Notes: generated by a model from the sequence alone, not told the origin. A DNA stretch of 64,000 nucleotides from Phialophora verrucosa (GCA_002099365.1 MSED01000003.1:2666001-2730000), one strand, 5' to 3'. Counted from the stretch's first letter, positions 11,626-21,432 are shown. Numbers and translations are program-made.

Positions 11626-13166
11626 ATGTCAATATGCGTGTTCTTCCGATCCCAAGCAAGCATGATGGAACTAGAGCTTGCGAACCTCGAGGCTTTGTTG
11701 TTGCCGGACGAGATCGTGACGAAGCAATCACCCAAATTCGAAGAAGAATCTAGAACTTGGGCACTCCAGGCGAACCGCCATCCTACAATTGTGGTTATTC
11801 CGAAGACGGTCGAAACGTTGAGCAAGGTTTTATCATACGCGAATAGCACCACTCTTGATATCGGCATCCGCTGTACCGGTATCGGAAATGCCACAGCGAA
11901 AGATGTCTTGATCTCGTTGTCAGCATTCAAGTCATTCTCTTTCGATCCGCACGAAGAGACAATCACCTTTGGCGCTGGCCATTGCTGGGGAGAAATCGAC
12001 CAAAAGGTGGAAGATCAGGCGCCCGGTTACGCAGCAGTCGGTGCACGATGTACTTACGTCGGCGTTGGCGGCTCCATTCTCCATGGTGGACAGAGCTGGT
12101 TGAGCTCCGAGCACGGTCTCTCGTGCGATCCACAGAACTTACTCGATGCTCAAGTGGTCAAGATGAATGGTAGCGTTGTCTGGGCAAGCAATGAGCCGGA
12201 TCTCCTGTGGGCATTGCGAGGCGGCGGCGGCGGCTTCGGAGTCGTCACGGCCTACAAGATGCGGGTCTACAAGTACCCTTCTTCGATATTCAGTGGGCAG
12301 ATCGTATACCCTCCTGAAGCATTGCACGATATTGCTCGGGAAACTGCAGCATTTGCGTCACGATGCACCGACCCCAAGATGGCCATGCATTTATACTGTC
12401 TGGACATGACAGCAGGGACTTACGCTGGAAAGGACCCGAAACCCGGGTTGGCGTTCTTTGTATTCGACGCCAATGGTCCCGAGCACGGAAGGAGCCACGA
12501 TGGATTCCAGTGGGCGCTGGATATCCCAGGAGCGGTCGATTTGACCAAGACACTTACCCTACGGGAGGTCAACCAGCAGTTTGACGAGTCAAAGGCTCCC
12601 TTTGGAAAGATCAACACATGGGCAGCTGGTGTGACCGTTCCCACCGTCGATGAAGACCTCATCTTGCGCGCCTGGGACTGGTACCTGGACCTGTTGAAGA
12701 AGGATCCGAAGCTGGTCATGGGAACATATGTTCTGATGGAAGTGATGCAGAAGGTGAGAACTCAAATGTGACGCTTTGCTAGCTAACGAGCCCAGGCCGT
12801 GTATCAATCTCTCGGATATCCCAGCCTAGTGTCGGCATGGCCGCACACCCGGAATCAGCACAACCTCCAACTGGGAACGGGAGTCGCACCGGGCTCACCG
12901 GAGAGTGATGCCTTGGCCCACAAAGCTATGGCCGAAGGGCCATATCAGATTCGGCCCGGGCACACTGGCGCAGATTACTTCCCGAATTTCATCGAGGATT
13001 TCGTGGATCCCAAGAAGGTACATGGCGGATACTTTTCGTTTGGCGCAAAGGAAGGTTGGCTAACTGATCACTGCAGGTATTCGGTGTCAATTTCGACAGG
13101 CTAGTCGAGATCAAGAAGAGATATGACCCGAACAACAAGCTAGGCGGTCCGTTCGGTCATCAGTGA
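11626..13166 (+). CDS. FAD-linked oxidoreductase, berberine-bridge (PCMH/BBE) type
   Basis: Exons 11626..12753, 12796..13017 and 13077..13166 give 479 aa; the next in-frame ATG (11662) is an alternative start. The N-terminal half is a PCMH-type FAD domain: PTIVVIPKTVE, the beta-turn segment at residues 81-95, GAGHCWGEI, then GARCTYVGVGGSILHGGQSW and a glycine run RGGGGGFGVV. The C-terminal exon ends with KKRYDPNNKLGG, the typical BBE tail. Most bicovalent family members have a His in the RSGGH-type turn; here the turn reads IRCTGIGN with no His, while Cys142 in the CxxVG element is kept. It probably oxidises an alcohol, sugar or aromatic substrate with O2. No signal peptide is evident, so it is likely intracellular. 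Confidence 0.88.
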
Positions 13167-14103
13167 AGGCGCGATGCCACGTCAAGGCGTCAGTTGACAG
13201 AGCAGTTACTCTACGGTGTCGAGGTGTCATGCCACCGGGGGATCTCGTTCGGACCTTCCGTGGACAAAGTGAGAACGAGGACGGTGGTGTTGTCACTCGA
13301 GTGCTACGGGTAGAGATGGTGTAAGCTGCATACGAGATTGTAATCACCCCGGCGATTGAGGGATCCCTGGTCACCTCCCGTTCCATCCGTAATCATGCCA
13401 TCATACCGTGTATGTGTATACTCGTGCCCACCAACACTGGTCTCGCCAGGCTACGGAGTAGTGGTCTGAGAATAGCGGCACAAGCCCAGTGGGAGACAGG
13501 ACATGGGTCGAGCATCGTCCCCTGGTCTACAAATATGCCCTCGAAGCTCCAACATCACAGGTTGGTCACGTCGAGTAAGCAGACTAGCTGACCGGCTGAC
13601 TGACTGATTGACTGGACGAGATTCACGTCAAAGTCTAAAGCAATCATCCGCCGTTGATCTACTAGTAGGGGCGTCTGAATCGGCGTGAGGATAATGGATG
13701 TTGAATACGGCCTCGAAAGCCCCGCGAACAGTACGACTACGAGTACAGAGGACAGAGTAGAATGCGATCCAGCTTGAAGATGTAAGGTACGCTGGACGGA
13801 GTATGTATGTACCTCATCCTGCTCGTCCCCGTCCCCGTTCTTGGAGAACCATGACGATGCACCCACCACCAGTGTGCCATCCCACCCCGAGGTCGGCGAA
13901 AGTCGAAGTGGAATCTCCAAATTTCCCCAACGTTGCTCGAATGCAATGCTGGACACACCCTACATACCGCATAACATGCTTCTTGAAGTGAACCACATCG
14001 TCCTCTGCCCGTTGTTTATTCCCATCGCTCATGTTCGTGTCCGCGTAGCGCGTGAATTGAGAACACACCGTGACCGTTTCGACTCCAGATTGCAGCGCCG
14101 AAG
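13167..14103. other. intergenic region upstream of the dehydrogenase
   Basis: Contains the 3' region of the FAD oxidoreductase and the promoter of the Ldh2-type gene. The overlapping short frames on both strands around 13550-14100 have no motifs and were not accepted as genes. Confidence 0.5.
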
Positions 14104-15108
14104 ATGAAGATATCACTCGACCAGGCCCAGCACCTCGCGGACGAGGCTCTCCGCCGGCTCGGCTACCATGACCCCGACATCCCCATTATCCGCGACCATC
14201 TCCTCGACAGCGAGCTCCGGGGCTACGGCATCGCGGGGCTGGCGCGGATATTGAGCATCGCCGAAAGACTTGCCGGGAAGTCGGGGTCAACGCCGACCCC
14301 AGCATCCTCCATCACCGTGACTTCACAATCGGCGGCGACGGCGCAGCTCGACGGCAAGGACGCGCTCGGATACCTGGTCGCGCACGAGGCGACGAAGGTG
14401 GCGATCGCAAAGGCAAAAGCGTCGGGCGTCTCAGCCGTGGGGGCCCACAACACGTACTACACGGGGATGCTCTCGTACTACGCCGAGATGGCGGCGGCCG
14501 AGGACCTGGTCACGATCATCGCGTCCAACTGCAGCCCGTGGGTCGCGCCCGAGGGCACCTACAAGCCGCTGGTGGGGACGAACCCGTTCTGCATCGGCGT
14601 GCCCACGGCCGCGGGGACCGTGCCCATCATCTACGACATCGGGACGTCGCGCATCATCCACGCGCAGGTCTTGCTGGCGATGCGCAAGGGCGAGCAGCTC
14701 CCGCCCGACACGGCGTTTGACGAGAACGGCGACATGACCACGGATCCCGAGGAGGCCCTGAAAGGCGCGTTGGCCGTGTGGGGAGGTGCAAAGGGCAGTG
14801 GGCTCGCCATTGCGGTCCAGTTGCTGGGTATTCTGGCTGGGTCGCCCGCGTTGCCGCCCAATCTCGAGGACTTTGGCTTCTTCATCATGGCCATCGACCC
14901 TGCGAGGTTCAGGCCGATGGGCGATTTCAAACGCGAGGTCGGAAACCTCATCACGGCATTTCATACGGCCCCGTCCATGTCCGGGAGTGCGCTGAGGCTT
15001 CCGTTTGAACGGTCCAACCGTCGCAGGGCAGAGACGAAAGCTGGTGGGTATTTGGAAGTTGATGACATTGTAGTGGAGAAGCTTGAGAAGTTGATATCAG
15101 CCCAATGA
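14104..15108 (+). CDS. malate/L-lactate (Ldh2-type) dehydrogenase family protein
   Basis: An intronless 334-aa protein. Family landmarks are clear: LRGYGIAGLARIL near residue 39, GTNPFCIGVPT near 158, the DIGTSRIIHAQVLLA strand-helix near 178, and GGAKGSGLAIAVQLL. This is the NAD(P)-dependent 2-oxoacid or imine reductase fold of ureidoglycolate, lactate and piperideine-2-carboxylate dehydrogenases. Two positions that usually carry His (the SHG element after RG, and NxxHYG) read IAG and NTYYTG here, so this is a divergent member and the substrate cannot be inferred. The first 650 bp are very GC-rich at third positions, unlike the flanking non-coding DNA. It ends 46 bp from the stop of the convergent malic enzyme gene. 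Confidence 0.85.
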   Translation: MKISLDQAQHLADEALRRLGYHDPDIPIIRDHLLDSELRGYGIAGLARILSIAERLAGKSGSTPTPASSITVTSQSAATAQLDGKDALGYLVAHEATKVAIAKAKASGVSAVGAHNTYYTGMLSYYAEMAAAEDLVTIIASNCSPWVAPEGTYKPLVGTNPFCIGVPTAAGTVPIIYDIGTSRIIHAQVLLAMRKGEQLPPDTAFDENGDMTTDPEEALKGALAVWGGAKGSGLAIAVQLLGILAGSPALPPNLEDFGFFIMAIDPARFRPMGDFKREVGNLITAFHTAPSMSGSALRLPFERSNRRRAETKAGGYLEVDDIVVEKLEKLISAQ

Positions 15109-15154
15109 CCGGGAACTTCTCGTGTTTGGTCATGTCCGCGATCGTAGCAGCACA

Positions 15155-17007
15155 CTACCTTGAAGCGTGCAATGCATCCTTGGCCTTCACGTATGGCCGA
15201 TAGACTGGATCCCACATCTGCGCCTCAACCCACTCCTGCAACTCGTCATCAGATTGAGGTATATCCGGAACCTGCGCCAATCCTTCCTCCTCCGCACATC
15301 GGATCACCGCCATCGCAATCTTGACGCTGACCGACCTGGCGTCCTCCACATCTGGCACGAGAGCTTTCTCCGGATCTTTCATCGCGGGCGCTTCTCTGGC
15401 CAATGCCGTCACGGCTGCCACGAGCATCTTGTCCGTCATCAACTTCGTCTGGCAAAGAACTCCGCCGAGTCCGATGCCCGGAAAGCAGACTGAATTGTTG
15501 CATTCCGCCACCTCGATCTCCTTGCCCTTGTACTTGACGGCCGGAAACGGCGAACCTGTGGCAACCAGAGCACGACCGTCGGTCCAGTGGATGAGATCTT
15601 CGGGTTTGGCTTCGTGCAGCTTCGTCGGGTTGCTCAGTGGAAGAATAATCGGCCTCTCAACGTGCTTTGCCATTTCTTGAACGACTTCTTTTGTGAATGC
15701 GCCAGGTTTCGTCGAAGTCCCAATCAAGACATGCGGTTTCACCTCGGCAATGATGGACAGCAGAGATTTGGCGTCCTTCCCTTCCCACTCGGAGGCCTTT
15801 CGCGCGTAGGGTTTCTGGGCGATGGAAAGGCTGTCACCCATGTCGTCGAGCAGGAGCCCAGGCTTGTCAACACACCTGAGACGGTTAGCATGGTTACAGA
15901 GATGCTCGCTCAAACCCACCATATCTGATTCGCAACCTCTTCCTTGCTCTTCTTCGACTGGGTGGCCATAGCGGTCTGCACCTGCTCGGCAATCCCACAG
16001 CCAGCAGTCCCAGCACCAAAGAGCACCACTCTCAGATCAGTCATCTTCACCTGGTTGATATGTAGTCCGGCCATAATCGCGGCGAGAGTCACACACCCCG
16101 TCCCCTGAATATCATCGTTGAAAACGGTATACTCGCTCCGATATCGGTCTAGCAATCTTCGCGCATTTGTGAGGCCGAAATCTTCAAAGTGAATATAGGC
16201 CTTCGGATAGAGCTTCTTCGCCGTTCTGATGAACTTGTCGACAAAATCATCATAGGCTTGGCCACGCACGCGTTTGAAACGATGCCCCAGATACAGATCG
16301 TCGTTCAACAGCCCCTCGGTGTCCGTGCCAGTGTCAAGCACAACCGGAAGAGTTCTATCAGGGTGCAGTCCAGCACAAATGGTCATGAGAGCCAGTTTCG
16401 CCACGCTGATCAGGATACCTCCAATGCCTTGATCGCCGATCCCCAAAATCTGCTCTCCGTCACTGACGACTATGTAGTCCACGCCTCCATCAGGCTCGCC
16501 CTCTCGCACGAACTTGCTCAGCCGCTCCTCGACTTCTTCTGGATGCTTGATGCTGAGGAAACACCCGTCGGGTCTACGGAAGATGCGAGAATAGTTCTGA
16601 ATGGCGTCTCCCTCGGTAGGCGTATAGATGATGCTGAACATTTCCCGCAAGTGGTCTTGGATCAGTCGATAGTAGAGCACCGAGTTCTGCTCGGCCATTG
16701 AGGTCATGAAGGTGTTCTTGGCGAGATCATCTGGCTGTGCAGAGTATTGTTGATAAGCCCGAGTGACTTGCTCGTCGAGTGTTTGGATATTGGTTGGAAG
16801 GAGGCCCTTGAGGTGCAAGTCCAGCCGTTCCTGCGATGTGAAACATGTTCCCTTGTTGTAGAACGGATTGTCGAGGAGGAGGCGTCCAGAGAAAGGTACT
16901 TCGAGCGGACCTTTCTGAGCAAGTGGCAGGTGGTCGAATTTCTTCTTCCCGTGTGTCATCGTGGTCAACGATCGCCCAAGGTAATGTCGTGTTCGTGAAG
17001 CGAGCAT
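15155..17007 (-). CDS. malic enzyme (NAD(P)-dependent)
   Basis: Two exons, complement of 15155..15875 and 15920..17007, giving 602 aa. It decarboxylates L-malate to pyruvate and reduces NAD(P). The N-terminal malic domain shows FSIIYTPTEGDA with the catalytic Tyr, VVSDGEQILGIGDQG, and HFEDFG with ENDDIQGT-like FNDDIQGTG; the C-terminal domain has the Rossmann motif LFGAGTAGCG and LSNPT. Three in-frame ATGs exist (17112, 17007, 16959). I chose 17007 because MLASRTRHYLGRSLTT looks like a basic mitochondrial presequence. Starting at 16959 would give a cytosolic form, and starting at 17112 adds 35 residues of unclear value. Cofactor preference cannot be decided from sequence alone. It is convergent with the Ldh2-type gene. 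Confidence 0.93.
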
Positions 17008-17255
17008 TCGCAGAAGGAGGCCGTTCAAGAGGCTTTGCTGGGAATTGCAGAAGTTGATGTCAAGCAAGGCCCGAACAAGCTCTAAGCAGGCGCATAATGC
17101 ATGACATTGCATTCGCCTCTGATTGGGCAGCGGATTTCACGCCCGAGCATGCGGAAAGCTGTACGGAGCACAATTAGGTGCGAATAGCACGGCTCGTCTT
17201 TTGACATCATTGCCTTTTGCTGGCAACAGACGATAATGACAAGATGTGTTCGGCC

Positions 17256-18311
17256 TCATGCCTTCTCCTGTGTAAAGAACTCGTTGGCCATAACATTCAC
17301 GATCATTGCAACCTCATCGAGAGACCGAACCACCTTAACTTCGTCCGAGATGCCCTTCAACTGGTCCTCTTCGCGTGCAAGATGAAGTGCTTCCCAACCC
17401 GCATTCGCCGCCCCAAGGTAGTCTTTTGAGTATTCATCTCCGACATGGATACGCATCTTCTTCGCGTTGTCGATCCGGTACTTGACAGCCGACGCGGTCT
17501 TCCAAAATTGGCTGCGAAGGCTATCCGTTGGCTTAATCTGGATGCTCTGTTCGCCTCGAGAGAGGCCGGTGGGGTGAGCAAGCAGCTCAGCACGATCCCA
17601 GATTTCACCGCTTGGCTTCTCGGCATCGGCTTCGTAGCTTGTACTGACGAAATCGAAATCGTTGTTGACTTTGTAATACCCCCGGAAGACAGATTCAAGA
17701 GCTGTCGCCGAAGTATCGCCCGCGGCTTCCCGGGCCATTCTTGTCACGTCTTGAAAGTTGGGAAGCGAAGATGGGCCTACCCGAAAACCCAGGTCACGCA
17801 GCACCACGGCCACCCGTGGATCGGAGTTTGTAACAACCCCAGTGAGGACGATCGGCCCATCTGGGTCAGTGAATCGTCTCTTAAGGGCAGCCATGCTTTG
17901 CAGAAAGGGCTTCACGTCAGGAAAAGCTTCATATGCAGCTCCAGATGAAAAGTGCTTGTAGAGTGCAGAGCCCAAGTTGGCCGGAAGCGCCGATTCTCCC
18001 CCCTCGACAAGCTGACTGAATGCTTGATTGACGAGCAGATGCCACCAGATCTCGGGGCTTTCCAGCTTGTTCTTGCCATAGTTGGGATATGCGCTGTTGT
18101 GATGCTTGTAGGATTTCCTGAAGGCCTGGTCTAAGTCCTTGGGATCGATCTTCGCGTCCAGGCCGCACTGTCGAGCGACTTGCAGGTACTGGACTGCTAC
18201 CGGCTGTCGGAAGTTGTACAGTGTTCCTAGAGCATCAAGAGTAACTAGAAACATGGGGAGTTTCTGGGGTTTGACGAAGAGCGTCGTAAACACCGAGCTC
18301 AACAGGCCCAT
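17256..18311 (-). CDS. HAD-like hydrolase
   Basis: A single-exon 351-aa protein of the haloacid dehalogenase superfamily. Motif I is LVTLDALGT (nucleophile Asp26), motif II GVVTNSD near residue 160, motif III includes the Lys in AEKPSGEIW, and motif IV is HVGDEYSKDYLGA near 289-301. The long cap insert with WWHLLV fits the HDHD3/yeast Ymr130w-like group of eukaryotic HAD proteins. These are predicted phosphatases whose substrates are mostly unknown. In motif I the second position after the nucleophile is Leu rather than the Asp of typical phosphatases, which is seen in dehalogenase-type or divergent members. It is divergent from thioredoxin reductase. Confidence 0.85.
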   Translation of the reverse strand: MGLLSSVFTTLFVKPQKLPMFLVTLDALGTLYNFRQPVAVQYLQVARQCGLDAKIDPKDLDQAFRKSYKHHNSAYPNYGKNKLESPEIWWHLLVNQAFSQLVEGGESALPANLGSALYKHFSSGAAYEAFPDVKPFLQSMAALKRRFTDPDGPIVLTGVVTNSDPRVAVVLRDLGFRVGPSSLPNFQDVTRMAREAAGDTSATALESVFRGYYKVNNDFDFVSTSYEADAEKPSGEIWDRAELLAHPTGLSRGEQSIQIKPTDSLRSQFWKTASAVKYRIDNAKKMRIHVGDEYSKDYLGAANAGWEALHLAREEDQLKGISDEVKVVRSLDEVAMIVNVMANEFFTQEKA

Positions 18312-18803
18312 TGCTGCAGAGTGTAGTCTGAAGCTTCAATCCCTGAAGCATAGACCCAAAGGGCTACAGTAACCAAGATGAGCGAAGCCGCTTACAACCA
18401 ATGATAGAGGGTTGGTTTCAGCATTGATGCCGTGATCAGAAGACGCTCACGGGTTTGTCTGGGGCGCGTCTTTTTGACTCAGCAGCGACTAACAAGTGAT
18501 TGATTCTCTTTTCTGCATCTCGCTTCGACCCGCAACCCGCCGCGGCGATTCTGCGATTTGCAATCCCACAATTTGTCAATCGACGCCGCTGGAATCGCTC
18601 GTTAGATTTCATCCTGTTCGCCAGGTATAAGCACTCGATCTGCTCCTCTCCAGAACCTCCAGATACCCGCCAAACTGTTCTACTCGAAGTTCAACCGGTT
18701 GTCGCGACCTTTGCGCTCCTCGTTCGGCCTCTCGCTCGCCGCTACGACAGCATCTCTGCAGAAACAGCACTCGCCCGCGAGCTTTTCCTCCTCTTCGCGC
18801 GCC
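18312..18803. promoter_or_regulatory. divergent promoter; in-frame non-AUG leader of thioredoxin reductase
   Basis: This separates the HAD gene (minus) from the thioredoxin reductase ATG at 18804. From 18606 to 18803 the thioredoxin reductase frame is open with no ATG, and from a CTG at 18675 (purine at -3) it encodes a basic, Ser-rich, acid-free leader that looks like a mitochondrial targeting sequence. No ATG-bearing upstream exon was found. Confidence 0.45.
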
Positions 18804-19880
18804 ATGGCGCCGCCGCACACCAAAGTGGCCATAATCGGCTCCGGCCCAGCCGCCCACACTGCTGCAATCTACCTTTCTCGAGCCGAACTCAAACCGGTCA
18901 TGTACGAGGGCATGCTGGCCGGCGGGACAGCAGCGGGAGGCCAATTAACCACTACAACCGACGTGGAGAACTACCCTGGCTTCTCAAAGGGCATTGGAGG
19001 CTCAGAACTCATGGATGAGATGAAAGCACAATCCTTGCGCTTTGGCACCGAGATCATCACGGAGACGATCGCAAGAGTCGACCTCAAATCCCGCCCATTC
19101 CGACTATGGAGAGAATACGATGATGGAGAGTCAGACGAACCTGCGCATACCGCGGATGCGGTCATCATTGCGACGGGCGCCAATGCCAGGAGATTAAATC
19201 TACCAGGGGAAGAGACATACTGGCAGAACGGTATCTCTGCATGCGCCGTTTGCGACGGTGCGGTGCCCATTTTCCGCAACAAACCGCTCGTCGTGATCGG
19301 CGGCGGGGACTCGGCGGCCGAAGAAGCCATGTTCTTGACAAAGTATGGCTCACATGTCACGGTGCTGGTGAGGAAGGATAAGCTGCGGGCCTCAAAGACC
19401 ATGGCGAAACGATTACTCGCAAACCCCAAGGTGACGGTCATGTTCAATCATGTCGCAGTGGAAGTGCAGGGAGAGAACAAACCCCGGGGCCTGATGACGC
19501 ATCTGAAGGTCAAAAACGTCGTCACAAACGAGGAAGAAGTACTGGAAGCGAACGGGCTGTTCTACGCCGTGGGTCACGACCCTGCGACTGCGCTGTTCAA
19601 GAACCAAGTCGATACGGATGAGGATGGATACATCCTGACGAAGCCCGGTACGAGCTACACCAGCATACCGGGCGTGTTCGCCGCCGGCGATGTGCAGGAC
19701 AAGCGGTATCGCCAGGCCATCACAAGTGCCGGAAGTGGGTGCATCGCCGCCCTCGAAGCGGAGAAGTACCTGGCAGAACTGGAAGATGACGTACCAGATA
19801 TCGAGAAGGAGAATCAGGCCAAGAAGCCAGAGGTCAATGGTGATGCTGCACCAGAGTACCGGTCGAATCCGCTGTTATGA
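18804..19880 (+). CDS. thioredoxin reductase (NADPH, flavoprotein)
   Basis: An intronless 358-aa low-molecular-weight thioredoxin reductase from the ATG at 18804. It transfers electrons from NADPH through FAD and a redox disulfide to thioredoxin. Visible landmarks are the N-terminal dinucleotide fold IIGSGPAAHTAA, GGQLTTTTDVENYPG, the active-site pair Cys147-Ala-Val-Cys150, the NADPH fold VIGGGDSAAEEA, and the C-terminal FAD site GVFAAGDVQDKRYRQA. The tail after the catalytic domain is charged and Lys/Glu rich, as in other fungi. The same frame continues upstream without ATG for about 66 codons and could supply a mitochondrial isoform by non-AUG initiation. The ATG form should be cytosolic. 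Confidence 0.95.
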   Translation: MAPPHTKVAIIGSGPAAHTAAIYLSRAELKPVMYEGMLAGGTAAGGQLTTTTDVENYPGFSKGIGGSELMDEMKAQSLRFGTEIITETIARVDLKSRPFRLWREYDDGESDEPAHTADAVIIATGANARRLNLPGEETYWQNGISACAVCDGAVPIFRNKPLVVIGGGDSAAEEAMFLTKYGSHVTVLVRKDKLRASKTMAKRLLANPKVTVMFNHVAVEVQGENKPRGLMTHLKVKNVVTNEEEVLEANGLFYAVGHDPATALFKNQVDTDEDGYILTKPGTSYTSIPGVFAAGDVQDKRYRQAITSAGSGCIAALEAEKYLAELEDDVPDIEKENQAKKPEVNGDAAPEYRSNPLL

Positions 19881-20053
19881 GCATATACATTCTAGGGTAG
19901 AGAGCATAGAGGATAGAAATCCATCAAATGCACAAGAAATTCTCCGAGTTGGGCAAAGCTTTTCTTACAAGCACATGAATTCTAACCTGGCACCTATCGC
20001 TATGCGCAGTAGACGGTTGTTGTACATGGTCCAGCCCAATATCTACAGTCGCT

Positions 20054-21432
20054 TCACCTCCTTCTCAAATACCATGCAAAAGCCGACCCTTGTATGTCAC
20101 TCGGGTAAGGACTTGGGACTTCTGCCAAACCTGGCCTTGCCACCGGATGTCTGAGGTATACTGCGGCGCATATGTTGTGGTTGACTTCGAGGAAGCGTGG
20201 AACGAAGGCAAAGGCGCTCATGTAGTCCCGGGGCATCCAAGGTGTGGCATATGGTTTGGAGTCGTCGACGGGGTTCTCTTGCATTGAACGAAGGGCACCG
20301 TAAAGCTCGTTATAATCAGCATCACTCAGGATCGTTTCCTGCTTGGGTTCAGGTGCCGCGTTGACGGCCTCTTCCGGGGAGCCCTCTGGTTCGCCGTCTT
20401 GGGCCGAAGGGAGTGATGTAGTACCGGCAGCTTGGTTTTCTCTTCTGATGTTCAGCTGGTGCTGAATCTCCGCAAATTGCGCTTCGAGACTGTCCGTTAG
20501 AACGGTCGAGGATCCGGACCGCGAGAGCAGCTTCTTGATGGCAGTGCCAAACGCTCGGAGGTCTTGTTTTCGTTTCGCCCCAATGTCTCGTTTAGAAGTA
20601 GCTAGAATGCTCTTCGCCTTGGCTCGTAGGTCCTTCAGCACTTCCCGTGGATCTCGATCGACGTCAACCTCCTCCTCTTGTTCGACGACTTCCTCTTCAG
20701 CAGGCCGCGATGTGTTCTCTTCTTCTCCCTCGCCTTCGGCTGCCGCCCCCTTTTGAGGGACTTTGGGTGCGCCGGTGGCCCACATCACTCGTTCAGGCTC
20801 GAGTTGGAACATATCTCCGGGGTTCAGCAGATAGCCAGGGTATCGCATCTAGCAACGTGTCAGCGTAGCTCACCATCAGCAAGCGATCAAGCCCACCTGC
20901 TTGCCATTCACTTTGACTGCCCCATGCACCACAAATTGCCTCGCTTGTCGAGCGCTGGTTGCGAACAGGGCTCTGAAGATGGCAGTGTCTAACCTCCTTT
21001 CCATCGGCGCAAACGTCATCGACATGTAGGGAATAGGACTATTCACGCGCTGTTTCCCCTTCTTCTCCAGCCCCGAACCCCGACCGGCGGACTCTCGCGA
21101 GCCGTCGTTTGCAGCGAGGTACGCGGCATCCATTGGAATGACGGACCGTATCCGCCTGTCGAACATACGCAGCCACTGCTTTTCTCGAACATGCTCTCCA
21201 TGGTAGTTGCGCGCTAGGGACTTGGTTGCCCATTTCTGTTTGAAGAAATTATGAAATCTGCCGGAATAGGGTGTTTGTCGCGCGAGGTTGTAGAGATTGT
21301 ATTTGCTCCATGATTGTCGAACTTTCTGTACGCCGTCAGCGACTTTGCCTGATTTCAGTGTTAACCCCTGCTTACCACATCGGAAAGAATATTCTTCTTG
21401 ACTTTCAGCGGTGTCGGCGCCTTGCGCGGCAT
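20054..21432 (-). CDS. NAM9: mitochondrial small-subunit ribosomal protein uS4m (NAM9-like)
   Basis: Three exons, complement of 20054..20848, 20897..21325 and 21376..21432, giving 426 aa. The N-terminus (MPRKAPTPLKVKKN..) leads into VRQSWSKYNLYNL, characteristic of fungal mitochondrial S4. The S4 RNA-binding module follows near residues 117-165, with MERRLDTAIFRALFATS and VVHGAVKVNGKQ split by intron 2. The end, YLRHPVARPGLAEVPSPYP..FAWYLRRR, is the conserved fungal mitochondrial tail. Between them lies a long acidic, low-complexity insert (EEEVVEQEEEVDVDRD) plus a coiled segment absent from bacterial S4. It is a primary binder of small-subunit rRNA in mitochondrial ribosome assembly. The start is the ATG giving a short phase-correct first exon of 57 nt. 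Confidence 0.92.

Noticed and set aside
20054..20848. Last exon of uS4m read as an independent 264-aa protein
   Set aside because: Its first codon lies at a spliced acceptor and continues the S4 domain from the upstream exon in phase.
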